Below are positions 54,489-64,000 of a DNA stretch of 64,000 bases, in pieces. The notes beneath the pieces are model-generated. The model made no database searches, was not told the DNA's origin, and worked only from the letters and a program-made list of their open reading frames with translations. The position numbers and the translations under genes were made by a program. Position 1 is the stretch's first letter. The number at the start of each line of letters is the position of its first letter. Source of the DNA: Ottelia alismoides (taxonomy: Eukaryota; Streptophyta; Magnoliopsida; Alismatales; Hydrocharitaceae); assembly GCA_037367405.1 (NCBI GenBank), contig JAZKJV010000152.1, positions 248,001 through 312,000 on the forward strand. The letters are read 5' to 3'.

Positions 54489-55296
54489 GCCACACGAAGA
54501 GGGCGAAGAGGATGAGGAGCTTCTGGAGGGAGTCAGCGGCGAGGAAGTGGTAGTTCATGGTGTAGGGGTTGTTGGAGGAGATGAATTGGAAGGGGAGGAG
54601 AGGAACGGCCAAGACGGCGACGAAGCGGTTGATGCCGGAACACTGGTCGGGGGTGAACACCTTCCACTACCACACTGAGCCGTAGGCAAGGAACATCGTG
54701 ACATAGAGCGGTACTGTGTCAGTGATCACGTCGTACGTGTCCTTGCCCGTGATCATGGCCGCCTGCCGGAGCTCCGGTGCCGGAGCTTCACAATAGGTAA
54801 AGAGTGTGTTTTGTAGAATGGGAGAGTATTAACCCATCCCTGTGGGATCGCATTAAAAACCTACCAACCGATGGTACCAGGGAAGGGAAAAATACGTCGG
54901 AACCATTGAATCTGGTCGTGGATCCGGATCTCAAGAACCTCAATGGAGATTCACCACCATCGAACAAGGAGGCAAGAGGGAAAGGTATGCTTGTTGATCA
55001 TTCTAAATTAAATTGTTTGGATTGTGATAAGTTTGATTCTCCGTTGGCGGTACAAAGAACAAAAGATATCCTTTTTTTTAAATTTGGTTTCTCGGATTCG
55101 ATTGAAAAAATCGATTTATCCGAGATTTATTACTATTAGAAACATGCCCACAAAGAGCACCTAAAATTACAACGTCCACTGCGTGAGGTTTTCCGAAGCT
55201 TCATTTAAGCCTTTACTAGATCCTATATTATGGATTTTAATGTCATTACTTGGAATATTAGAGGGTTAGGGGGAAGTAAAATGAGAAAGCTTAAAA

Positions 55297-55336
55297 AATT
55301 TGATGCTTGCCAATCAAATTTGATGCTTGCCAATCA
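55297..55336 (+). repeat. 20-bp tandem duplication in the LINE endonuclease region
   Basis: Two perfect 20-bp copies (55297-55316, 55317-55336). The length is not a multiple of three, so it frameshifts the endonuclease. Confidence 0.9.
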
Positions 55337-55514
55337 GATCACTTTCTTTTACATACAAGAAACGAGATGTAACTTCACCCAAGTCAATGGACTATCCTCA
55401 GAATGGTCATTTATCAAGTGGCATTCTAACAATATTTCAAAAACTTGTGGAATTTTTACCGGATGGAATAGAAGAAAATTCAAAATTTTAGGCAAAAGTG
55501 ATCATGATTTTTTT

Positions 55515-55592
55515 ACTCAAATTTTCATCTCTTTCAGTTTAATATGAAAAAAAACTCAAATTTTCATCTCTTTCAGTTTAATATGAAAAAAA
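55515..55592 (+). repeat. 39-bp tandem duplication in the LINE endonuclease region
   Basis: Two near-perfect copies with a 39-bp period, starting actcaaattttcatc and ending in an A-run. Confidence 0.88.
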
Positions 55593-58500
55593 CGTAAAGT
55601 CATAAATGTTTACGCCCCACCTAGGGATGATCTAAAAAAAGAACTTTTTGGATTTTTGAGGAAATCCCGACTCTGGTGGTACGGGATTTCAACTTGATTA
55701 GATTAAGAAGCAATAGAATCTCTGGAAAACTTTGAAGGTACGTGATAAAAGATTCGATAATTGGATAAATTCAATGGGTTTTATGGAAAGAAAAGATCGC
55801 GACACCTCATTCACTTGGTCGAGGTCACCTGATTATAGCTCTTGGTCTATCATCGATCGCACCTTTATTAACCTTCCCTTCCAAGACACTTACTCCCGTT
55901 CTCATGTTAGAAGGCTGCCAAAAACTTACTCCGGCCGTAACTCGTTGCTTTTTTGAGGGTAACTTCAAAGCTTGCAACACCATTTTCGGAATTGAATCTT
56001 TGTGGCTTCAAAACGACTCTTTCTTACCTATGGTGAATGCTTCCTGGGATGTAAATATACTATATGACAACCATTTCCATAGATGGGCATCTAAAATGAA
56101 ATGCTTAAGACCAATCATAAAGAAATGGATATAAGTAGAAATGTTATTGGCTAGAGGGGATTTATCTTGTGATTTGATACTAAAATACTTATTTAAAAAA
56201 CTTGAATCACTTAGAATCGATGAACGCCTCATTTCAGGACATAGATCAAATATCGAGTACTTAAAAGAAGGCAATACACACACCAAACTATTGAAAATTT
56301 TGGCCTCGGCAAAATTATCCCGAAACCATTTGACCTCTATAAGAAATAGTAACAGTGACCTAACCTTTGACTTGGAAGGATTGAGTGAAATTATTGTTGA
56401 TTTCTACGAGAGACTTTTCAAGGATCTAGAAATCGGGGATCCTTACTGTGAAATTCCCTATGATCTTGTAATCCAATTTCATGAACACAAATTATTTACC
56501 AATCCTTTTACTCTCAATGAAATTGAGGCAACCATTAAAAACTTTAAAAGAAATAAAGCTCTGGAGCCGGACGGGCTCACTATAGAATTTATTAGACATT
56601 GTTGGCATGTCTTGAAAAAGAACTTCATGGAGCTCATATCTTACTTTCAAGCTCATCATTTCTTAGGAAAAAACTTGAGACACCTAAATAACACACTCGT
56701 TTCATTGCTCTTCAAACAAGGGAATGCGAATGATATTGAAGATTGCATTCCAATAGGCATTATAAATATTCCAATTCATATCATTTGTAAAGCAATTGCA
56801 AATAGATTGGCATCTTTTCTAGTCAATTCGATTCCACCATCATAATGTGCTTTCCTAAAAGGTCATTTCACGTCTGATCACGGTGACCTCAACAAATATA
56901 AATGAATGGGATCAAACGTGAACTGAAGCAATCATTCTCAAAATCGATTTTCATAAGGCCTTTGACATACTTCGATTGTCGTTCATCCTGAGAGTGCTCA
57001 AGGCAGCTAATTATCCAACTGTCTTCATAAATTGGATTAGAGTTTTTTTTCTAGAAACTTCGGGTGTTTCTTTTAAGTTTAATGGAACATCTGTGGGATT
57101 CCTACACCCAGAACGAGGAGTAAGGCAATGCGATCCCTTATCCTCTTTCCTTTTCATTCACTCCTTGTCGGTCCTCGACGCAATGCTAGCAAAAATGGCT
57201 GATCGCGGAAATTTTCGTGGCTTCTTCAAAAAGGGATTGGAGGCTATGGTCTCCAACGTCCAATTTACGGACGACCTCCTCATCTTCATGGAGTATAAGT
57301 TGGAAGACCTTAATTACATCCACTTGGCAATTAAAATGTTCACGAACTATCTAGTTTAGCTATAAATAAATCGAATTTGATTTTCTATGCTCCAAATATC
57401 GAGCAAATTGAGGTGGAGGGGATAAAAAAATCTTGAAATAGAAAGAAGGTAGCTTTCCATTACACTACCTGGGATTCCCATTGGTAAAGAGGAAAATGTT
57501 AAACAAGGATTGGTCTTCTATTATTACTAAGTTCTCCACAAAACTTCAAGATTGGAAAATGACATTGCTTACGCTACCAGCAAGAGTCTCCCTTCTAAAC
57601 TCCTCACTTACGCCTCTCATCATTCATATGATGTCATGCTTGAAAATCTCCATTAGCATCATCGATCAAATTGACAAAATTTGACGTAAATTCCTTTGGA
57701 CTGATGCCTCTTCGCTCTCCCCCACCCTGAAGGTTGTATGGTCTAAGTTTATTCGTTCAAGATCAAACGGCGGTTGGGGTATACTAAACATGAAATTATT
57801 TATTGATGCACTCCTCACAAAATCGACTTTGCGTATCGTTAAATATTAAGTGCTTATCAGGCGAGCCCAAATTGTGTTATTATGGTAATCAACTTTTTCA
57901 CATTCTTTGGTTGGAAAATCCACATTATGGGATCCAAATATTTACATCCAGTCTTGAAAAAGATGCATGGGAATGGTTTCCATTCATCTCCATGGAAGGA
58001 TCATTTGATGGGAAAAAGACCACTTTCCATGGAGTTCACATATATCGGATATTTGTCAATAACCTCAATGTCTCTGTTGGTGAAGGGGTGAAATATTGGG
58101 TCTCCAAATTCAACTGGATTGAGTCTAGAAAATCATCTTCCACTAAGGCTTGGTAAATCGGAAAGACATTCCACTTGCAAACTGCTATATGAAATGCTGG
58201 CTGATGGGGGTACTAGATCTAAGCAATAATGATAAAATCTGAAATAAAGATTTTGACCCGCAGGTCTCTTACTTTATTTGGTTATTGGCACACCTGAAGC
58301 TACATACCCAAGACTTCATTGGAAGATTGAACATTAGTTCTGTCAATACATGTCATTTGTGTCACAAACACCTTGAATGACATACACACATTTTCAATGA
58401 TTGTGAGAAAACGCATGAAATCTTCAGGAAATGTGGTTTGAAACCAATTTTGAAGAACTTGTCACATTATTTATGCTACCAAACTCAAAAAATGACATGA

Positions 58501-59207
58501 CAATTGATTGGAAATGGTTGGTAATTAGAACGACCATTTGATGGTCTAAATATGGAATGGTCGTTGAAAGTTGGATTTTAACGGAATTCCTTTTATTGTT
58601 GACAAAATCATAAGAGAAACATCACTTAATTTTGGCGTGCGTATTGGTTGGATATTTGATGAAAAATTGTGCAAATTTCGAAAATGCTACAGCATTGATG
58701 ATGCTACGTTAAATCCCCAAATTGGAAGGTTATCTTTCTATTCTGCAAGTATCTTAGCATTTGTTTCTTCTTCGACCTCGGGGGTACGTGGTGATCACTT
58801 TGCTGGTATGTCTCACAAATCTATGAAGCTCTCCATTACAGAACCTCATGACTAGCTTTGCTTGATTGGATGGTACGGGGGATCTTTCAAGACAATATGA
58901 TTCCGAAGGCTATTCTGATGTTGGATGCTGGTTTGTGGCTAGGACTTTTTTTGTTTAAATATGGTTTTGTCTTGGACATCTAATCTCTTAGCCCTAGTTG
59001 TTTTATGTGATTGTTTTCTGCCCCGCTCATGTGCGGGCCCCTTCCTCCGTGATATTTTATTTTCCGACATCTTGTTGAAAATGAACCTTCTAATAATGAA
59101 TGGATTTGAGTCGTTTGTCTAAAAAAATTATGTGAGTGACATAGATTGCGATTTTTGCATTATAAGCTCGTAAGCGTTGGTACACTATTGCAGCCAAATG
59201 AATATTA

Positions 59208-59400
59208 AAATTAAGGGTTTTTATCAGTTGTGCCCCTCTGAGATATTGCATTTTCAGTTATACCCTCCCTTTTTGGGAATATTAGTTGTGCCCCTGATTT
59301 CTTCCACAATAATCACTTGTGCCCCTCGGGTTAGCTGCCGTCAATCCTCATCCTAAACAGCCATTAAATTTGGGGATACATAGCTAATTAATTAAAAAAT
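59208..59400. repeat. Isolated end of the long-TIR element family number 3
   Basis: Begins GGGTTTTTATCAGTTGTGCC and continues like the left end of 60998-62175 ('cctctgagatattgc', 'agttgtgcccctga', 'cacttgtgcccctcggg'). No matching opposite end is seen nearby, so this is a single end or a deleted copy. Confidence 0.65.
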
Positions 59401-60997
59401 GAAGGGTAAAAAAATATTTACCTTTCGTATTTCATATGCGTCTAATTCTAGGAAGAAGACTCTTCGTATTTCATATGCGTCTGCATTGAGTAATAGAATC
59501 TGAATTGAAAAGTCTCCTCGTACTAACAAGAAGCTGATAGGTTCCTTTTGTGCATGGTTTCCAAATAAGTTCATCCTATGGTCACATGCCGATTTAATAT
59601 CAAGAGTTTGATCCAACATTTCAGAACTGGTATACGTAGTTTACCAATTATCCAGTTATTTAAGAAAGATGAGAGAGAACCGCTTGAGTTGGTTTGACCA
59701 TTAATTTGTAAAGGAGGTTTGCCGATGCACAATTAGAAGAGCGAGATTTGTGATGCTGGAACTGGCTGAGATAAGGCGAAGAAGGTCCAATAAGTGTTGG
59801 AAAGTGACTATTAAGGGGACAATAATTATTTGGATCTAGGTCTAAGAACGATCCAAAATAGATCTAAATGGAGGCTAAGGCTAAGAATCTATGTAACAGA
59901 CCATACTTAATGTGAGAGAAGGTTTTGTTATTGTTGCTGCTGCTTGATTTTGTATTGCGATCAACCCTATGATTTTACTTTTTATCCTCATATAGGAGGT
60001 TTCCATGTCAAATTTCTTTGTTGCTTATGCGATTGGTTTTCTGTGATTCGTATTTGTCTGTGCTTTTGGTTGTCTTATATTTGATATAGTGCAAGATCCG
60101 CTTATCAACTTTGCATTTATTTGTAGTTCGATATATACGAAAATTGACATCACCACTATCAAGATATAGTTGTTGAAAATTATATTTATATTGACTTAGA
60201 TAAAACTTATTAGTCCATGCACAAATATTAATATTAATATTGATTTAAATTAAATTTATTAGGCCATTTGCACAAATTAAGTGGGAGGTCCTTCGTATAT
60301 CAGCTGTCAAATAATCATTCAATAAACTCAAGCATAAATTCTGAAATAATTTAAAAAAATGAATATGATTATGATTTCCTTAAATATAATTAAAACATAT
60401 TTTCTATTCATTGCAAATTTTACCTTTAATCAAAGGGTTTAAAGTTCAAATGTAAACCATATACAAATACAAATAAAATTAAACCTTGATTTTTTATTAA
60501 AGGCGGGGAAAAAACAAAATTAAATAGTAACAACTCACATATGCAACTGTCATTTAGCAAGTCATGTATAAATGAGAAGTTTACATATGATTTTAATTAC
60601 GATTAATATTTAGGAAGGTGTGTTGCCATGTTTTTGGCTAGTATTTGGTTTAGTTGGGGTCATGTCTCATGTAGATATAGAATTTAGAAGATTATATAAA
60701 CATCCAACGACACCATCCTTTATCCTATTTTGAATTCATATGATCAAACAATTTCATGTTATCTAGATTATATAAACATCCAACGACACCATCCTATTTT
60801 AAATGAACCAAGTATGCGCAAACTCACCTGGGTTTGGTTTGATAGATTTGGTCGGTTCAAGATGCGAGTTTATTTAAACTCAATAGTACAAAGATATTGT
60901 GTTCAGGTTCAGTTCGGTTCAATAAGTATTTAGTAAAGGAATGAAATTCTCAACTGTATCTATCCATTTTACTTAGACTAAGATTCCTTTAAGTTTT
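59401..60997. other. No gene recognised
   Basis: AT-rich. Holds a 20-bp direct repeat (59424-59443, 59463-59482) and a 31-bp direct repeat with 76-bp spacing (from 60689 and 60765). 60830-60930 has 'ggttcggttcaa'-like reiterated words. No coding. Confidence 0.5.
60689..60797. repeat. 31-bp direct repeat, 76-bp period
   Basis: The segment agattatataaacatccaac plus 'gacaccatcct' occurs at 60689 and again at 60765 without mismatch. Confidence 0.88.
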
Positions 60998-62175
60998 GGG
61001 TTTTTATCACTTGTGCCCCTCTGAGATATCACAATTTCAGTTATGCCCCTATTTTTTTGGTAATATCAGTTGTGCCCCTCACTTCTTTCTCCGTTATCAC
61101 TTGTGCACTTCTGTCAGATTGACCGTCAATGAGTTGACTTAACCATGGTTTTTTCAAACCTTGGTGCAATTAAGAGGGGTATTATTGTCCAGACTTCTTC
61201 TTCATCTTCTTCCTCCTCCATTTGTTCTTCTTCCTTTCTCTTCATAATTTCTCTCTCTGTGACACCTTCATGCATCCATCGAATCTCTAAAATTTTTGCA
61301 TTTTCACGGATATAACACTCATACGGATCAAATGATGAATTTTGTTGAATTTTTTGATGAATTTATATGAATCAATTAGTCAAAAATTTACCTTAATTTA
61401 ACAAAAATTGAAAGCTCTTCTATTTCAGCCAGACATGCGGAGGAGGAGGGCGGAAGGGGGAGGCACGAGGGAGGGGGAGGCGTAGGGGGTGGGGGCGACA
61501 CGGGGCGGGGGCGGAGGGGCGACCTGGGGGAGGTGGCGACACGGGGCGGGGGCGGAGGGGCGACCTGGGGGCGGGGGCAGTGGCGACACGGGGCGGGGGC
61601 GGATGCGGAGGGGCGACCTGGGGCGGGGGCGGGGGCGGGGGCGACACGGGGCAGGGGTGGAGGGGCGACCTGGGGGCGGGGGCGACACGGGGCGGTGTAG
61701 GGGGAGGGGGAGGCGTGAGACAGAGGGAGGGGGAGGTGCAGGGTGCGTGGGGCATGGGGGGCGCAGGGGCGAGGGGAGGAGGCAGGGGCCAGGGGGGCCG
61801 TGGAGGCGCCGGGGCGGGTTGGCGGGGGAAGGGGGAAGCGCGGGGCTGCAGGGGCGTGGGGCCTGGGGGTGCAGGGGCGGGGGGATGAGGCAGGGGCGGG
61901 GGGATGAGGCAGGGGCGGGGAGATGAGGAAGATGAAGAGGAGGGGGAGGAGGAAGATGAACAGTGTGTGGACTTTTCAATTCATTTATTTTCATTTAATT
62001 CCTGATGTGTCCCTAAAGTTAACGTCCGTTTGCGTTTGGGATGGACGGAAACTAACCCGAGGGATACAAGTGATAGAACGATAACAAGTCAGGGGCACAA
62101 CTAATATTACCAAAAAGATAGGGCATAACTGATATTGGAATATCTCAGAAGGGTATAACTGATAAAAACCTTTAA
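60998..62175. mobile_element. Long-TIR element with G-rich core, number 3
   Basis: Inward ends GGGTTTTTATCACTTGTGCC (left, about 60998) and GGTTTTTATCAGTTATACCC (right, about 62175) continue as inverted repeats for about 150 bp ('ctctgagatat', 'cagttatgcccctat', 'ttggtaatat.agttgtgcccct'). The core 61435-61950 is G-rich on plus. It includes a minisatellite built on 'gcgacacggggcgggggcgg' and 'aggggcgacctggggg' blocks (61494-61690). Proline-rich minus-strand frames are a consequence of the G-rich strand. Target duplication not resolved. Confidence 0.7.
61494..61690 (+). repeat. G-rich minisatellite, potential G-quadruplex array
   Basis: Five to six imperfect units of about 35-55 bp, each with several runs of three or more G. 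On the plus strand this could form G-quadruplexes (inference). Confidence 0.75.
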
Positions 62176-63343
62176 GTTTTTTGGTGTATTTAAAATGTGA
62201 CTAAGATATGTATGATCAATGAGCTGTAATAACTAGACTTACATAATTTCAATCCATGATACGTACATGCATGCAAACACAGTCCTCAATCACGATATTG
62301 AAGTTGTTGAGTACTTTTCCACAGAAGTCTTTGAAATCAATATAAAGTGAAGATGCAAGTTTTATTTTGTACACATGCACATGTAAAGATTTCATTAATG
62401 CTTATGTTATGTTTAAGAGCTTTTAAGGAATCTTTGGAAGACATATTACAAAAGAGCAATGCAGTTAGAGGATTATGTTCAGTTCACGTTCAGGGCTAAG
62501 ATAGATTTACTTTATTTGTTATATCGTTAATTCATAGTTATTTTCCTTGATATTACTTGTATACATATGGATGTCAATGGATCGTGTTTTAGTATTTCCC
62601 AACCTCGTGATCATTTATATAATAAAACTACTATCCAAACTCGTCCAAATATTAAATAAGTAGTTCAAATTGAATCCCCATATACCCTACTCGGGTATTC
62701 ATGTATCCAATGGATATCCACATATCTTATATATAATCAAATACTAAACTAATTATCATGCACTATATTCTCACAAAAAGCTGGTAAAACCAAGGTATCC
62801 AGAAACTTCACACGCGCGCGCGTGCACACACACACACACACACCAAAACATAGAGTCGATATTAAATCAGTTAAGGGCATAAATTGTTTGAGGACATCGG
62901 AGATATATATATTACGACAAACATCGAAGGTGCACCATGCGTTGACATGTAGTTTGTGAGAAGTACATAATACGTGAAGTCGATGTCGGGACACCAAATA
63001 TATGCAAGACATGCGCATGGAATATCACATGCTTATATTAATTGTATTATTTACCTTAGTTGGATTAAAAAATATATGTATGTTCGAGATATAAAAAGAT
63101 ATCTGAATTTGAATCAGTGAATGGATGAGGGAAATATATCGAGACTTTTGTATGTTAGGTTTAACTGTTTTCGAATAAGGTGAAGCACATAAACTCATAT
63201 AAACACATGTGCAAGTATGTGTGTGTGCGGGTTTCGGGCGGGATTAGGTTTAAGCACCTATAAGAAAATCTCAAACATGAACACCCTCGTGAGTAGTAAG
63301 CTTGAACCTCAAAATCGTTGAAAAATAAATGGATTGGTCTCAT
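62176..63343. other. No gene recognised
   Basis: AT-rich, with the CG/CA microsatellite at 62811-62843. No coding or transposon ends recognised. Confidence 0.5.
62811..62843. repeat. Alternating purine-pyrimidine microsatellite (CG)n(CA)n
   Basis: A CG run followed by a CA run (about 33 bp), a sequence type that can adopt Z-DNA. Confidence 0.9.
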
Positions 63344-64000
63344 GTAGGGATGCAAAAGGATGGATACAGATACAGATATAGGTGTTACCATATCCTTATC
63401 CGTGTTTGGATACATATACATATACATTTCCGATCTTGAAAATCGCAAACCGTATCCTTAAATATGGATATAGATATGGAAACAAATAATCGCAAATCGG
63501 ATGCAACTATTTAACAAACGAAAACGAATTATCCTACAGATAATGAATGCTTTCTTACACCTGCATTCAATAGGATTGTTTTTGTAATGTTGAAATTAAT
63601 GGCTAATTAAATCAAATATAATAAATCACAAAGGCAAAAAAATAAAAATAAAGATAGAAATAAAATGAAATATAGTATATACTAAAATTAATAACATGTA
63701 TAATAAATGATTAAATAATATAGTGTTCTATGTTTTTCTTCCCCACATTTGAAATGACGCTATGCATATGTTGCAATCCTACAGTATATTTGTAGATATG
63801 CACGTAAGTTATGCATGTATATACAATATACACATAGATTCAACAATACAATATCTGTATCTGCATCCATCAGATAATCATGCAATCATGTTCGTATCCT
63901 AAAAAAGACCAAAAACAATATTCGTATCAGCAAAAAATACAAACTCATATAATATCCTTATCATTATATGCTAAAATAAAAAAAATTCTTGTCTACGTTC
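63344..64000. mobile_element. Possible hAT-like element with GGATACAGATAC words, running off the window
   Basis: Starts TAGGGATGCAAAAGGATGG, a hAT-like end, then 'ggatacagatacagatatagg' and 'ggatatagatatgg' words. A similar field in the other orientation appears at 63850-63960. No duplication can be checked. Assignment is weak. Confidence 0.4.

Larger units (their letters stand above)
52519..54756 (-). pseudogene. PIN: PIN-type auxin efflux carrier pseudogene
   Basis: Minus-strand remains of a long-loop (PIN1-like) carrier, which in living genes exports auxin across the plasma membrane and directs polar transport. The N-terminal piece 54497-54756 (MITGKDTYDVITDTVPLYV, then FTPDQCSGINRFVAVLAVPLL and ADSLQKLLIL) holds the first helices. 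The second piece 52797-53354 ([46 protein letters not shown]) runs into the hydrophilic loop ([18 protein letters not shown]). A third piece 52519-52727 (MTTAMGAYPAPNP, GKEVH) is further loop. Damage: TAG at codon 30 (54667-54669) where Trp is expected; a 1126-bp transposon in codons of helix 3 or 4; a one-base frameshift near 52900; a MITE after KEVH; no C-terminal half; a LINE about 35 bp upstream of the ATG. A GTGAGT donor at 52795 with an AG near 52728 suggests the first intron remains. Confidence 0.88.
54790..59127 (+). mobile_element. L1-type LINE, long but degenerate
   Basis: Plus-strand non-LTR element of about 4.3 kb. The end of an ORF1-like part (54800-55140) precedes the endonuclease start MDFNVITWNIRGLGG with YIQETRCN (55230-55370) and DRDTSFTWSRSP, IIDRTFIN (55790-55870). 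RT then follows: EGNTHTKLLKILASAKL, NKALEPDGLTIEFIRHCWHVLKK, IANRLASFLVNSI (56260-56840). Next is GVRQCDPLSSFLF (about 57115), where the usual GDPLSP Gly is Cys, and QFTDDLLIF (about 57260), where YADD has become FTDD. zf-RVT traces (NTCHLCHKHLE) are near 58350. Ends with 'tctaaaaaaa' near 59127. Many stops. Its RT wording differs from the LINEs at 11-23 kb, so it is a separate L1 lineage. It lies just upstream of the PIN relic's ATG. Confidence 0.87.

Noticed and set aside
61420..61994. Proline-rich frames on minus and glycine-rich frames on plus
   Set aside because: Generated by the G-rich minisatellite; no supporting signals.

Overview
This is plant nuclear DNA. It contains Ty1/copia elements primed by initiator-tRNA-Met, L1- and RTE-type LINEs, hAT, CACTA, Mutator-like and Tourist-like elements, and spliced genes for a PIN auxin carrier, a PIRL leucine-rich-repeat protein and prefoldin subunit 1. 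The PIN and PIRL exons are strongly GC-rich inside AT-rich surroundings, which fits a monocot; that placement is inference and the species cannot be read from the sequence. No rRNA, tRNA, CRISPR or bacterial-type operon was seen.

Layout. 1-11.0 kb: the 3' part of a non-autonomous copia element (E), a young, nearly complete copia element on the minus strand (C), an RTE LINE on the minus strand, and a second 3' copia fragment (D). 11.5-23.5 kb: three L1-type LINE bodies, two of them lying tail to tail, one split by a very young non-autonomous copia element (A) and two split by hAT-like elements. 25.3-26.2 kb: the last two exons of prefoldin subunit 1. 28-31.9 kb: MITEs, a LINE tail and a large terminal-inverted-repeat element with a C-rich core. 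32.3-37.5 kb: a three-exon PIRL gene on the minus strand whose 4-kb first intron is full of small transposons and whose exon 2 carries a one-base frameshift. 38-45 kb: a gypsy remnant, MITEs, a CACTA foldback nested in a second C-rich-core element, and a LINE tail. 45.2-51.3 kb: a second non-autonomous copia element (B) containing a 3.6-kb probable solo LTR. 52.4-54.8 kb: a PIN pseudogene broken several independent ways. 54.8-59.1 kb: a degenerate L1-type LINE. 59-64 kb: a third GC-skewed-core element and AT-rich repeats.

The host genes present (PFD1 3' exons, PIRL, PIN relic) look like isolated islands and do not form a cluster with a shared function. Most of the information is in how the mobile elements are nested. 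Many insertion boundaries can be placed to the base from target-site duplications (for example GGATT around A, GGGAC around the solo LTR, ATGTGTAG and CGTGTGGC around hAT-like elements, TATCAAAAT around a Mutator-like MITE, AAC around the CACTA element).

Three patterns looked least ordinary. (1) A set of hAT-like elements shares the same end plan but each group carries a different self-complementary subterminal word. (2) Three elements with long inverted repeats enclose a strand-asymmetric, G-run-rich minisatellite core. (3) A non-autonomous copia family (E, D, A, B) keeps a hairpin followed by a second polypurine tract several hundred bases upstream of the normal one.
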